IMG/VR virus record: IMGVR_UViG_3300038566_000115
Coordinates: 1-54,799 of that record
Reading direction: 5' to 3' (one strand)
Origin: a virus
Length of the DNA: 54,799 nt
The position numbers and the translations under genes are program-made. Of this stretch, positions 6,707 through 14,904 are shown in pieces. Position 1 is the stretch's first letter. Every line of letters begins with the position of its first letter. A model generated the notes under the pieces. The model ran no database searches. It saw nothing but the letters and a program-made list of their open reading frames with translations, and was not told the DNA's origin.

Positions 6707-6933
6707 TGAATGAGTATCTTTATTTTAAACGAAGCGGTACCCACCGCAAGATTGCAATCTTGTATAGGATTCCATCAGATGATTTTTCGCGCGAAGTACA
6801 CAACGTACCCATCGAGAAGTGGGTTTCGTATGACCGACGATGACATATGGTTAACTGCGTTCACGAGAAGCAGCATACCATAAGGCACTGGGGTAGGATT
6901 ACCTACGTTGATGCAATTAAACTAATGAGATAA
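6706..6933 (+). pseudogene. Small Tyr-rich paralogue G, interrupted by in-frame TGA
   Basis: From ATG 6706 the frame reads MNEYLYFKRSGTHRK and on to EKWVSYDRR, then TGA at 6841-6843. The same frame continues open and ends GRITYVDAIKLMR with TAA at 6931-6933, carrying the family C-terminal signature. The full 76-codon frame thus looks like one gene split by TGA. Paralogue D has RW at the aligned place, so TGG to TGA mutation is plausible. Readthrough (TGA followed by C) or restart at ATG 6847 are alternatives. Confidence 0.6.
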
Positions 6934-6946
6934 GGAGACAAAGTAA

Positions 6947-7927
6947 ATGCCAGTACAAAGATACGCTATCGAAACTATATTGAATACGTATAGGGATAAG
7001 ATGATAATATTCTTAACGAAACAAAACAGAGCGACGGTCCCCATACCTTATGACGATACGTTCAATATACTCTACAATAATATGAGCCAAGACGCTACTC
7101 GGTTAGACACGTATAACGCTGAGGTTGAAGCAATAAATGCAGCAGCGATACACCTCCGGCATGTTGACCCTCACCTCTGTGGACTAGTAGGATTATTTTC
7201 AGACAAACAATATTACTCTAATCCCAAGGATGAGAACTTTAATAACAACACTGCAACTATTGATATAGTATGTGAGTTCCCTGCCCTATCCAGATACAAA
7301 CTATTAAGCAAAAAAAGTGACGGACTAAGGGCACTCGATAACGGAGCGGTTCAAGTAAAAACACAGGCTTCGGTGTGTATCACCCAACCCCACTTGCATA
7401 TAGGAACTAGAGGCAATAAGTTATTTACCCGCGAGTTATGTTCTCAAGTAGTTTCAGATGCTAGCCCGATTGAGTTACCTGAACCCCAGAGAGTACATGT
7501 AAAGTTACAGGCCACGCTCATTGTGGCATACCACATACTCTACGACATACTCTTCCGCTGCAATACAATCGTTCAGGTGTTTGACGCACTACCTCCTACC
7601 ACCCACCCCCTATTCTTAGAGAATAAAAGTTTAGTGAGGCTACTTGAGAAGAATAAAAACAAGCGCCCGAAACAAAAGTACATTCTCACCGACGAGGGAA
7701 AGTCAGTACTTAACCAAGCACTGCTGCCACTCATCATGTATCGGGAACTAAACGATATTGGTAGCGCCACACAGGAGAGAAGACCTGTAACTCCTGCCGC
7801 GTTTGACTACACCCTTGCGTTACCAACGGCATACTTATCTGTCACAGAACCCACTATACCACTATCGTTCCATCAACTTATTCCACAAGAGGACGGACCA
7901 CATTATGAATTGCTTGACTTGATATGA
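6947..7927 (+). CDS. Hypothetical protein, 326 aa
   Basis: A soluble 326-residue protein with AAGGAG at 6932-6937 nine bases before the ATG. It closes the MoxR/vWA gene run and is followed by a short intergenic gap. I see no recognisable catalytic motif, membrane segment or repeat. Position suggests a possible accessory of the module, but it lacks the conserved 18-base leader found before the three core genes. Confidence 0.7.
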   Translation: MPVQRYAIETILNTYRDKMIIFLTKQNRATVPIPYDDTFNILYNNMSQDATRLDTYNAEVEAINAAAIHLRHVDPHLCGLVGLFSDKQYYSNPKDENFNNNTATIDIVCEFPALSRYKLLSKKSDGLRALDNGAVQVKTQASVCITQPHLHIGTRGNKLFTRELCSQVVSDASPIELPEPQRVHVKLQATLIVAYHILYDILFRCNTIVQVFDALPPTTHPLFLENKSLVRLLEKNKNKRPKQKYILTDEGKSVLNQALLPLIMYRELNDIGSATQERRPVTPAAFDYTLALPTAYLSVTEPTIPLSFHQLIPQEDGPHYELLDLI

Positions 7928-8073
7928 TGGGTTGAGTATAAAGAGAAACGGTAAGAGGTCCTTATGCCTCTGGTTAGCGAGTAACGTAGGTCCCCCGCTC
8001 GTACCATAAAGGGGGTCCGCACTATCGTATAACTATATACGTACATTAACCTTTATCATAAGGAGCACTAACC
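7928..8073. other. Intergenic gap with small hairpins
   Basis: This 146-base gap has AGAGG/CCTCT and CCCCC/GGGGG short inverted repeats but no T-tract. Its end holds AAGGAGCACTAACCATG, a two-base-shorter variant of the leader used by the MoxR module genes. It may separate two transcription or processing units. Confidence 0.35.
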
Positions 8074-8376
8074 ATGCCTGACGATAACAAACCAATAACC
8101 ATCGAGGCGTTCATTACTATGTTCGACCTCGACTTACTTGACGTTGAACACTACCTCCCGTTCAACGATGCCAGAAACACCAATGGTGTAATGACCGACC
8201 TCTTCATCATTGCTATGAAGGCGGATACGGAATCGTCCATCAAAAGTAGATTGGCCTGTATGGATGGCAACTTCTTTGCAGAATCCCCACTCAAGATGAA
8301 GCTACGCAAGAAGTCTGACCTTGCCCATTCTGGAGACAGACAACAGACTCACTTCACTACGGGGGGTTCGATATGA
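8074..8376 (+). CDS. Hypothetical protein with ESPLK tail, 100 aa
   Basis: A 100-residue acidic protein of unknown role. The start follows the variant leader GGAGCACTAACC. Residues near position 80 read FFAESPLKMKLRKK, closely matching FDESPLKIFIKKEKK at the end of the next gene. The two may share a C-terminal docking motif or be diverged paralogues. The stop overlaps the next ATG (ATGA). Confidence 0.65.
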   Translation: MPDDNKPITIEAFITMFDLDLLDVEHYLPFNDARNTNGVMTDLFIIAMKADTESSIKSRLACMDGNFFAESPLKMKLRKKSDLAHSGDRQQTHFTTGGSI

Positions 8377-8816
8377 TAATCGAAGACATCATACCCCACC
8401 TTAACCAAGCACATAAAGATGAGCTACTTGCGAGAGGGTATCCAAAACACACGGGTAAATTAGTAACACATGAACACACTAAAGAATTTGTGTTGGCACA
8501 GGTCAATGATAACCCCTACAAGATATCCCGAGTACGCTATATAGATGAAGAGGTAGCACTTTGCGCGGTGGACAAGGTACCCCAAACACTTGCTTACATC
8601 CCTTCGGAGTACCAGTCACCTCGTGTATGCGCACAAGCAGTAAGTAAAGGTGATTCAGACATAATAAGCTATGTGAAAGAGTGGACCCTAGATAAGTTCC
8701 TTGCTGTGTATTCAGTAGCGCCGACCCAAATAATGTTCAACTTACCACTCGGTGAGTTCGATGAATCCCCCCTCAAGATATTCATAAAGAAGGAGAAGAA
8801 AATAAATGGGCGATAA
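8373..8816 (+). CDS. Hypothetical protein with ESPLK tail, 147 aa
   Basis: A soluble 147-residue protein that ends with the basic segment ESPLKIFIKKEKKINGR, echoing the preceding protein. It is translationally coupled to that gene by an ATGA overlap. No known family is recognised. Confidence 0.65.
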   Translation: MIIEDIIPHLNQAHKDELLARGYPKHTGKLVTHEHTKEFVLAQVNDNPYKISRVRYIDEEVALCAVDKVPQTLAYIPSEYQSPRVCAQAVSKGDSDIISYVKEWTLDKFLAVYSVAPTQIMFNLPLGEFDESPLKIFIKKEKKINGR

Positions 8817-8952
8817 CTTCTGGTGTAATAAATGCCGACGCTTCAAACCTATTGAAGACAGACGTACCCGCAAGACGCACAACGGCACGCACAACAGTTC
8901 GATATGTGCTACGTGTTTAACGAGAGTAAAGAAACCAAGGAGTAAACAGTGA
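8806..8952 (+). CDS. Small zinc-ribbon protein, 48 aa
   Basis: Two Cys pairs are visible, CNKC (7-10) and CATC (34-37), the pattern of a zinc ribbon in a small basic protein. AGGAG lies about 10 bases before ATG 8806. It overlaps both neighbours, as do most genes here. Likely a small nucleic-acid-binding or host-modulating protein; exact role unknown. Confidence 0.6.
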   Translation: MGDNFWCNKCRRFKPIEDRRTRKTHNGTHNSSICATCLTRVKKPRSKQ

Positions 8953-9227
8953 ACGTAAATGATTATATCAGAGTAGTAGATAATATATCCGATAGGATAA
9001 AGGCGGTACGTGATAGCTTCTGGATGCTGATGTTAATCACAGCGATAATAGCCTTAGCGATATCGTACCTATCCCCAAGAGACTCGACCGACTACCCCGA
9101 TAGTCGAAGCAATATGGAACTTCACATTGACGCGAAGACGGGATGCCACTACTTAAGTACTAAGTACGGCGGGATAATAAAACGCACTGACAAAAAGGGT
9201 AAGCACATTTGTTGGGGGAAGGAATGA
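8949..9227 (+). CDS. Small membrane protein, 92 aa (DUF6440-like tail?)
   Basis: Starts at GTG 8949 with AAGGAG seven or so bases upstream. One strong hydrophobic segment, about residues 23-40, predicts a single transmembrane helix. The C-terminal part (DAKTGCHYLS, GGIIKR, GKHIC) resembles the small DUF6440-type fold, a weak visual match. Its stop overlaps the DNA polymerase start. Its position in the replication block makes a holin role unlikely. Confidence 0.62.
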   Translation: MNVNDYIRVVDNISDRIKAVRDSFWMLMLITAIIALAISYLSPRDSTDYPDSRSNMELHIDAKTGCHYLSTKYGGIIKRTDKKGKHICWGKE

Positions 9228-11092
9228 AAATAGTTACGCTTGACTTCGAGAGCTACTACGATTCTGACTGTGGGTTCGCTAAACAGATAACCCAAGAGTA
9301 TGTGCTCGACCCTAAGTTCGAGTCACTGATGGTGACAGTAAAGGTAAGCGACTCCCCAACTTACGTTATACAGGGGACACACGACGAGATAGGCGAGCAG
9401 TTACGCGGTGCGGTTGACTGGAGTGAGTATGCCGTATGCGCACACAACACACGATTTGATGCTGCGATTATGGTGTGGCTGTACGACATACACCCTAAGT
9501 TTTTCCTCGATACTATGTCTATGATGAACGCCAAGGTCAAGCCTATCACCGGCGGAAGTTCGCTTGCTGTGGGTGCGGAGTATTTCGACTTACATAGTAA
9601 AGGTACGGCGGTTACTAATGCGAAGGGAAAGCGGCGGCGTAACTTTACAATCGAGGAATGGAAGGAGTACATAGAGTATGGCATACATGATACCGACCTA
9701 TGCTATGCGATACTTATGAAACTCTTACCTAAGTTCACCCGCCAAGAACTACTTATCATGGACCACAATCTGCGGATGTTCTTATATCCACAACTAGAAT
9801 TAGATGGTGGCTTACTACGACAACACCGTGATGATTTAGCCGCAGCTAAACGCAAGGTACTAACGAACCCTGTACTAAACGCTGCGTTATTAATAAAAGA
9901 TGAGGAGGAAATAATCGCCGCACTCAGGAGCGATGAGCGATTTTCTAAAGCACTGAAAGTTCTTGGCTGTCCAGTTAAGGAGAAGTGGTCAGACAAGCAG
10001 CAGAAGATGGTACCTGCCCTAGCGAAGACAGACCAGTTCATGCTGCGCCTAGTTAAGCTAAGTGAGGACCACCCCGTAGGCGTGATTGCGAGAGCGAGAG
10101 TGATGGTTAAGTCGACCATTGAAGAGTCACGTACAGGCAGGTTCTTAAGTATAGCGTCTCTCAGCCCGATGCTACCTGTCCCGTTGCGTTACTCTGCGGC
10201 ACACACCCACCGATTTGGCGGCGACGACAAACTTAACCTACAAAACCTACAGAGGGGTAGCCTATTACGTAAGGCAATCCGCGCACCAAAAGGAAAGAAA
10301 ATTGTAGTATGTGATTTATCACAGGTGGAGGCACGGGTTAACGCATGGCATTGCGGGGAGCATGCTATGCTCGATGTATGGAGAAGAGGCGGCGATATCT
10401 ATTGCGCGTTCGCATCTGCAGCGTTTGGATTTGAAGTAACCAAAGCCGATAAAGACCACCGATTCTTAGGGAAGACAGCGATACTAGGACTAGGATTTGG
10501 GATGGGCATTGCTAGGTTCACCGATACACTACGGGATGCGGGTGTGAATGACTACGAGGCTGTAGCACACACGTTATTTAATTCATACCGAGGTACGTAC
10601 CGCCGGATTGTAGGTGGGTGGAAGCGACTCGAATTGCGATGGCGTGAAGCGCTGAACGTAGGGGGGCAGATACCCTACGATGTCACGGAGTCATCCTATA
10701 TAGAGGGATACAAAGTGTTTATGCCTCATGGCCTTGAACTGATGTACCCCGACATACACCATTCACTAGACCAGCGAGGCTTAGTGTTTACAAAGGCTAA
10801 AGGCAAAGCTAAGTATTATACCTCTATATGGGGTGGCACCCTCGTTGAGAATCTAGTCCAAGCACTGGCCCGCGCAATACTTGCTGACCAGTGGGTACGA
10901 ATCTACAAACGTACAGGGCTGCGCCCCGCGATGCAGGTACACGACGAGTTAATCTACGTGGTGGATGAAGATAAAGCCGAGTCGATACTTGATATTGTAA
11001 TAGAGGAAATGTGTATCCCCCCTGCGTGGTGCGCTGACCTACCCCTCGATGCAGAAGGCGACATCGCCGACAACTATGGAGAAGCAAAGTAA
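9224..11092 (+). CDS. Family A DNA polymerase with 3'-5' exonuclease
   Basis: 622 residues from ATG 9224; an upstream TTG is unlikely. Exonuclease motifs are DFES (7-10), HNTRFD (74-79) and HDTD (155-158). Polymerase motif A is CDLSQVEAR (363-371), motif B is R413-x3-K417-x3-L421-x3-F425-G426, and motif C is QVHDE (571-575). There is no room for a 5'-3' exonuclease. The residue aligned with E. coli Pol I Phe762 is Leu421, and the Tyr766 position is Phe. It replicates the phage genome with the downstream primase-helicase. Confidence 0.95.
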   Translation: MKIVTLDFESYYDSDCGFAKQITQEYVLDPKFESLMVTVKVSDSPTYVIQGTHDEIGEQLRGAVDWSEYAVCAHNTRFDAAIMVWLYDIHPKFFLDTMSMMNAKVKPITGGSSLAVGAEYFDLHSKGTAVTNAKGKRRRNFTIEEWKEYIEYGIHDTDLCYAILMKLLPKFTRQELLIMDHNLRMFLYPQLELDGGLLRQHRDDLAAAKRKVLTNPVLNAALLIKDEEEIIAALRSDERFSKALKVLGCPVKEKWSDKQQKMVPALAKTDQFMLRLVKLSEDHPVGVIARARVMVKSTIEESRTGRFLSIASLSPMLPVPLRYSAAHTHRFGGDDKLNLQNLQRGSLLRKAIRAPKGKKIVVCDLSQVEARVNAWHCGEHAMLDVWRRGGDIYCAFASAAFGFEVTKADKDHRFLGKTAILGLGFGMGIARFTDTLRDAGVNDYEAVAHTLFNSYRGTYRRIVGGWKRLELRWREALNVGGQIPYDVTESSYIEGYKVFMPHGLELMYPDIHHSLDQRGLVFTKAKGKAKYYTSIWGGTLVENLVQALARAILADQWVRIYKRTGLRPAMQVHDELIYVVDEDKAESILDIVIEEMCIPPAWCADLPLDAEGDIADNYGEAK

Positions 11093-11358
11093 TGGCTATG
11101 CACACACAACCCGCACTAGAGAACACCTTGGTCGGTGCAGCCACCCTATCTAACCGAAAGGACCCACTACCTAAAGAGAATAAAGGCTACACCTCTATAA
11201 CAATCTGTTCGGTAAGTAACGGATGGGTGTTATATAACGGAAATAACGAACCCTATGCCAAAAATAGTATAGTCGCAGTATTCAATTCCCTCCCCGCTAT
11301 GCAAGCGTGGATAACCAACAACTTAACCAACCAACAGGAGAACCACAATGAGCAGTAA
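11092..11358 (+). CDS. Hypothetical protein, 88 aa
   Basis: A small soluble protein whose ATG overlaps the polymerase stop (TAATG), with GGAG nine bases upstream. A central region around GWVLYNGNNEPY looks beta-rich. No family recognised. The overlap implies co-translation with the polymerase. Confidence 0.6.
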   Translation: MAMHTQPALENTLVGAATLSNRKDPLPKENKGYTSITICSVSNGWVLYNGNNEPYAKNSIVAVFNSLPAMQAWITNNLTNQQENHNEQ

Positions 11359-11668
11359 AGAAAAATCTATCGAGGAGTATATAGCGGAGAACACTAATAC
11401 GTTAGAAGCACTACGCAAAGGGGATATTACGTCACAAATAATAATGTCTAGGGGAGAGGAGGACTTATCGATGGCTATGATTGGAACGCGGAGGGAACGT
11501 ATACGCCTACTGATGTTCATGATACCGAAGTTAGCAGGAGTACTAAAGCTAGATGAAGATACATTTAAGGAATTAGTACAGATGTCATTCGACGCAGTGA
11601 ACGAAGCGAAAAGACAGCACGCTCTAGTTGAGAACGCTGAGTCTGAGGACGGGTGTTTCACCGCATGA
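11348..11668 (+). CDS. Hypothetical helical protein, 106 aa
   Basis: A 106-residue charged, helical protein; GGAG lies 7 bases before the ATG. It overlaps both neighbours and ends in ATGA with the nuclease gene. No catalytic motif seen. It may be an accessory of the replication/recombination operon. Confidence 0.65.
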   Translation: MSSKEKSIEEYIAENTNTLEALRKGDITSQIIMSRGEEDLSMAMIGTRRERIRLLMFMIPKLAGVLKLDEDTFKELVQMSFDAVNEAKRQHALVENAESEDGCFTA

Positions 11669-12324
11669 AAAAACCATTCGCCTTTTCATTCAGTCACCTC
11701 AATGCATTTGAGACCTGCCCTAAGAAGTACTACTACACGTACATCGATAAGAAGTATAGCGATAAGAACGCGAGTAATGAGTGGGGTAATAAGGTACATG
11801 AACACATAGAGAACTACATGCGCGATGATGTGCGTTTGCCTATGGAGTTAACCTACCTCGCGCCTATCCTCGAACCTTATAAAAAGATGAAGGGAGAAAA
11901 ATTATTTGAGCAGCAGTTAGCGCTTACCCGCGACTTCCAACCCTCTGATTGGTTTAGTAAGTTTACCTATTGCCGTAGCATTATTGACTTCCTCGCGGTG
12001 GGTGACACTACTGCGGTGGTAGTTGATTGGAAGACCGGCAACCGAATCAATAAAGATTTTATTCAGTTGGAAATGGCGGGTGCTATATTGATGGCATTCA
12101 GGCCGGAGATACATAAAGTTATTTTGCGGTATGAATACTTCGCACACCGAAAGGGATTTACTGATAGCGTTACTCGTGACGACATCCCCATCATATGGAA
12201 TAAAATACTACCTCGTGCCAACGCGGTAGAACATGCGCGGAAGAACGATGAGTTCCCCGCTAAACCTAACGGACTTTGCAAGAAGTGGTGTCAAGTAAAG
12301 TCCTGCCCACACAATGGAGAATGA
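11665..12324 (+). CDS. PD-(D/E)XK nuclease, Cas4/RecB-like with Fe-S cysteines
   Basis: 219 residues from ATG 11665, coupled by ATGA to the previous gene. The PD-(D/E)XK core is visible: H45 in KVHEHIE, D108 in IIDFL, D121-x-K123 in VVDWKTG, and a QLEMAG helix (134-139). Cys18 with Cys205, Cys209 and Cys214 match the four-cysteine Fe-S layout of Cas4 and AddB-type nucleases. Such phage enzymes resect DNA ends for recombination. No cas1/cas2 or repeat array is nearby, so a CRISPR role is not suggested. Confidence 0.85.
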   Translation: MKKPFAFSFSHLNAFETCPKKYYYTYIDKKYSDKNASNEWGNKVHEHIENYMRDDVRLPMELTYLAPILEPYKKMKGEKLFEQQLALTRDFQPSDWFSKFTYCRSIIDFLAVGDTTAVVVDWKTGNRINKDFIQLEMAGAILMAFRPEIHKVILRYEYFAHRKGFTDSVTRDDIPIIWNKILPRANAVEHARKNDEFPAKPNGLCKKWCQVKSCPHNGE

Positions 12325-12325
12325 T

Positions 12326-12502
12326 ATGTTTAAACAAATTAAGAATTGGTTCTTATGTTTACTTGGCCATGATTACACCTGCGTTCATGAACTAGGAATA
12401 CCGCCTTCCACCGCCCAACTTAAACGGGGAATGGAAGGATATTTAGAGTACGCTACGATGTACTGCCGGCGATGTGGCCATATGTATGGGCATAAGCGAT
12501 GA
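12326..12502 (+). CDS. Small Cys-pair protein, 58 aa
   Basis: The start at ATG 12326 is favoured over ATG 12314 because GGAGA lies just upstream and it avoids a long overlap. The C-terminal CRRCGHMYGH resembles half of a zinc ribbon; other cysteines near positions 11 and 19 could complete it. The stop overlaps the VRR-NUC start (ATGA). Confidence 0.6.
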   Translation: MFKQIKNWFLCLLGHDYTCVHELGIPPSTAQLKRGMEGYLEYATMYCRRCGHMYGHKR

Positions 12503-12801
12503 GTAATATATCCGAAGGGAAGGTGAAAAAAGCAGTAAAGGACACTCTGAATACGTTCGGTGCGTATTATCATATGCCAGTACAGAACGGTATGGGACAA
12601 CCGACCCTCGATTTTGTTGGGTGCTACGAGGGTTTGTTCTTTGCGATTGAAACAAAAGCGCCTAAGAAAAAGATGACACCTCGCCAACTCCTTACACAAC
12701 GTAAGATGGAGGATGCGGGAGGTAAAGTATTTATGGTTGATTCCACCGAGGGTGGGACACTGGATATCTTAATCCGGTGGTTAATTGAGAACGGAGATTA
12801 G
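12499..12801 (+). CDS. VRR-NUC domain nuclease
   Basis: A 100-residue stand-alone VRR-NUC domain of the PD-(D/E)XK superfamily. The core is GQPTLDFVG (D38), then AIETKAP (E51, K53), then the T-x-RQ helix and AGGKVFMVD. This fits the phage minimal VRR-NUC proteins that cut branched DNA such as Holliday-type junctions. It sits beside a second nuclease and an SNF2-type helicase, consistent with recombination-dependent replication or genome processing. Confidence 0.88.
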   Translation: MSNISEGKVKKAVKDTLNTFGAYYHMPVQNGMGQPTLDFVGCYEGLFFAIETKAPKKKMTPRQLLTQRKMEDAGGKVFMVDSTEGGTLDILIRWLIENGD

Positions 12802-12802
12802 T

Positions 12803-13084
12803 ATGACTGATATACGTAACACATTGAAAGAGCGTGAAGCTACACACGGCCACTACCACCACACAGCCGCAGGGGTTCAGGGTATGAAAGAGGCGATGCG
12901 TTTGGGCCAATCATGGAACCGATTATCTTGGCAACAGAAGGAAGGATTAGAAATGATAGTACATAAGATAAGCCGTATGGTTAACGGCGACCCCTACCAC
13001 CCCGACCATATCAAAGACATCATTGGTTATGCCACCCTAGTCGAAGATTCAATGGAAGCAGTGGAGGTGTGTGATGGACATTAA
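12803..13084 (+). CDS. DUF6378-like protein, 93 aa
   Basis: Start at ATG 12803, after a GGAGA. The pattern L-x-ER-x-x-x-HG, then QKEGLEMIVHKISRMVNGD, then HIKDIIGYATLVED resembles the all-helical DUF6378 family common in phages, which looks related to MazG-like folds. Enzymatic activity is not established. The gene belongs to the replication operon. Confidence 0.7.
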   Translation: MTDIRNTLKEREATHGHYHHTAAGVQGMKEAMRLGQSWNRLSWQQKEGLEMIVHKISRMVNGDPYHPDHIKDIIGYATLVEDSMEAVEVCDGH

Positions 13085-13331
13085 ACAAACCCCACTCGAA
13101 AAGATTATCGCACTACGAGATTTACTTGAGACTAACGGAATATCAGCTGAGCCTATCATCTACATACTAACGAAAGATGAAGCTAACCAAGTAGCCGAAG
13201 ACCTATTACCAACGATTGAAACAAACGATAGACTCGAATTAGCGAGGGGCATCGGTAAAGGAGTAGCGTGGAAGATGCTCGATGGTAGTAAGGTACATGG
13301 ATTTAAGGTAGCCGTTAATGCCAATGGATAA
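13074..13331 (+). CDS. Hypothetical protein, 85 aa
   Basis: Start at ATG 13074, preceded by GGAGGTG and overlapping the end of the DUF6378-like gene. A small soluble acidic protein with no recognised motif. It overlaps the helicase start by 14 bases, so it is probably co-expressed with it. Confidence 0.65.
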   Translation: MDIKQTPLEKIIALRDLLETNGISAEPIIYILTKDEANQVAEDLLPTIETNDRLELARGIGKGVAWKMLDGSKVHGFKVAVNANG

Positions 13332-14892
13332 GGTTGTTATCTCTAAAGCCCACAAGATGGTCTTAGTCCCCAACAAATCAATGTCTAGCCTGATACCCCA
13401 CACCAAGCAAGTAACAATGCGTGGGGTTAACTACTCCTGTATACCCCATGGTATCGAGGAAACTAAAGTACTACGTAACATAGGGTACGATGTACCAAGC
13501 CCAATCCGTCACCACTATGATTGGGCAGGTAGCACAGAGGTATATGATACCCAACGCGACACCGCTGAACTAATGGTGGATAACAACGCTGCATATATCC
13601 TTAACTCCATGGGTACTGGTAAGACCAGAGCATCATTATTCGCAACCGATTACTTACTCAAAGAGGGTAGGATTGATAAGGTAATAATCTTAGCGCCGCT
13701 ATCTACACTGACGCATACGTGGGAGCGGGAGATATTCATGTGCTTCCCCCACCGTAGTGCCATATCACTACACCATCCACAAAAGGCACAGCGCCTAAAG
13801 CGTATGATGGAGGATAGGGATTACTACATTATTAACCATGATGGCGTGAAGGTAATACTGCGCGAACTACTCGTCAACATGAAGTTATGGGGGCGAGTCG
13901 CTATCATCATTGATGAACTTGCTGTATTGCGGAATCAGAAGACTGCGCGGTGGAAGGCGGTCAATCAAATGGTAAGGCAGAGTTCTTACGCATGGGGTAT
14001 GACAGGTGGTCCAGTACCAAAAGAACCCACTGATGCTTATGGACAAGTGAAGTTACTTACGCCCAACCGTGTACCTAAATACTTTAAGAAGTTCAAAGAA
14101 CTTACCATGCTGCAGATAACGCAGTTCAAGTGGATACCGAAACGCGAGGCGCTCGATGTGGTGTACGATGCTATGCGACCTAGTGTTAGGTTTACTCGTG
14201 ATGATTGTTTCGACCTGCCACCAGTCACGTACTCAACACGAGAGATTAAGTTATCGAAGACTCAGGAATTAGCAGGCAAGAAAATGTGGGATTACTTTGT
14301 GCATGAGGATTCCCAAGGGCTTATCACTGCCGCTAACTCAGCGGTAAGGATAGGAAAATTAATCCAGATATATGGAGGGTTTGTATACTCGGACGAACAA
14401 AAGATAATTAGCCTGTCCCCTGATGATAGGTTACGCGAGGTAGAAGAAATCATCAATGAAGCAGAGGGTAAGGTCATTGTATTCTGTGGGTATAGACACA
14501 CTGTCGATTCTGTCACGGATTTTTTATCTACCAATTTCAAGGTGGATAAGGTCTACGGTTCGACCAGTAAAACAAAACGTGACGAACTCTTTACAGACTT
14601 CCAGTTTGGTAGTAAGTTAGATGTTCTTGTCGCTCATCCACAGACGATGGCGCACGGACTTACGTTGACCGCTGCGAATACTATTATCTGGTACCAACCG
14701 ATAATGGACCTTGAAATCTTTGACCAAGCAAACGCCCGTATTACAAGGGCTGGACAGACAAGACCCCAACACATCGTGAAACTTGTTGCGAGTAAGATTG
14801 AAACTGCAGTATACAAAAGACTACAGCAGCGGTCGGATACGCAGAACTTACTACTCGATATGTTACATGGGGAAAACTTAACAGAATTTTAG
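13318..14892 (+). CDS. SNF2-type superfamily 2 helicase
   Basis: 524 residues. Motif I is MGTGKTR (98-104), motif II IIIDELAVLRN (196-206), motif III WGMTGGP (226-232). Motifs V and VI lie near the C-terminus (HGLTLTAANTIIWY; NARITRAGQTRPQ). This is the compact SNF2-like arrangement of phage helicases that remodel DNA at forks or junctions. Motif II is DELA rather than the usual DEAH/DEGH. The start could be ATG 13318 or 13324. It lies between two nuclease genes and the primase, consistent with recombination-coupled replication. Confidence 0.9.
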   Translation: MPMDKVVISKAHKMVLVPNKSMSSLIPHTKQVTMRGVNYSCIPHGIEETKVLRNIGYDVPSPIRHHYDWAGSTEVYDTQRDTAELMVDNNAAYILNSMGTGKTRASLFATDYLLKEGRIDKVIILAPLSTLTHTWEREIFMCFPHRSAISLHHPQKAQRLKRMMEDRDYYIINHDGVKVILRELLVNMKLWGRVAIIIDELAVLRNQKTARWKAVNQMVRQSSYAWGMTGGPVPKEPTDAYGQVKLLTPNRVPKYFKKFKELTMLQITQFKWIPKREALDVVYDAMRPSVRFTRDDCFDLPPVTYSTREIKLSKTQELAGKKMWDYFVHEDSQGLITAANSAVRIGKLIQIYGGFVYSDEQKIISLSPDDRLREVEEIINEAEGKVIVFCGYRHTVDSVTDFLSTNFKVDKVYGSTSKTKRDELFTDFQFGSKLDVLVAHPQTMAHGLTLTAANTIIWYQPIMDLEIFDQANARITRAGQTRPQHIVKLVASKIETAVYKRLQQRSDTQNLLLDMLHGENLTEF

Positions 14893-14904
14893 GAGGTGCT
14901 AACC

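Noticed and set aside
6841-6843. TGA read as Trp genome-wide (alternative genetic code)
   Set aside because: Many genes end at TGA with the next start overlapping as ATGA, so TGA is a normal stop; only paralogue G is affected.
7928-8073. tRNA gene in the intergenic gap
   Set aside because: Short hairpins exist, but no T-arm consensus, anticodon arm or acceptor stem could be assembled.
8949-9227. Holin
   Set aside because: It has one transmembrane helix, but it sits in the replication operon far from the lysis cassette, which has two better candidates.
11665-12324. CRISPR-Cas4 gene
   Set aside because: The nuclease is Cas4-like, but there is no Cas1/Cas2 and no repeat array in the window; phage recombination nuclease is the simpler reading.
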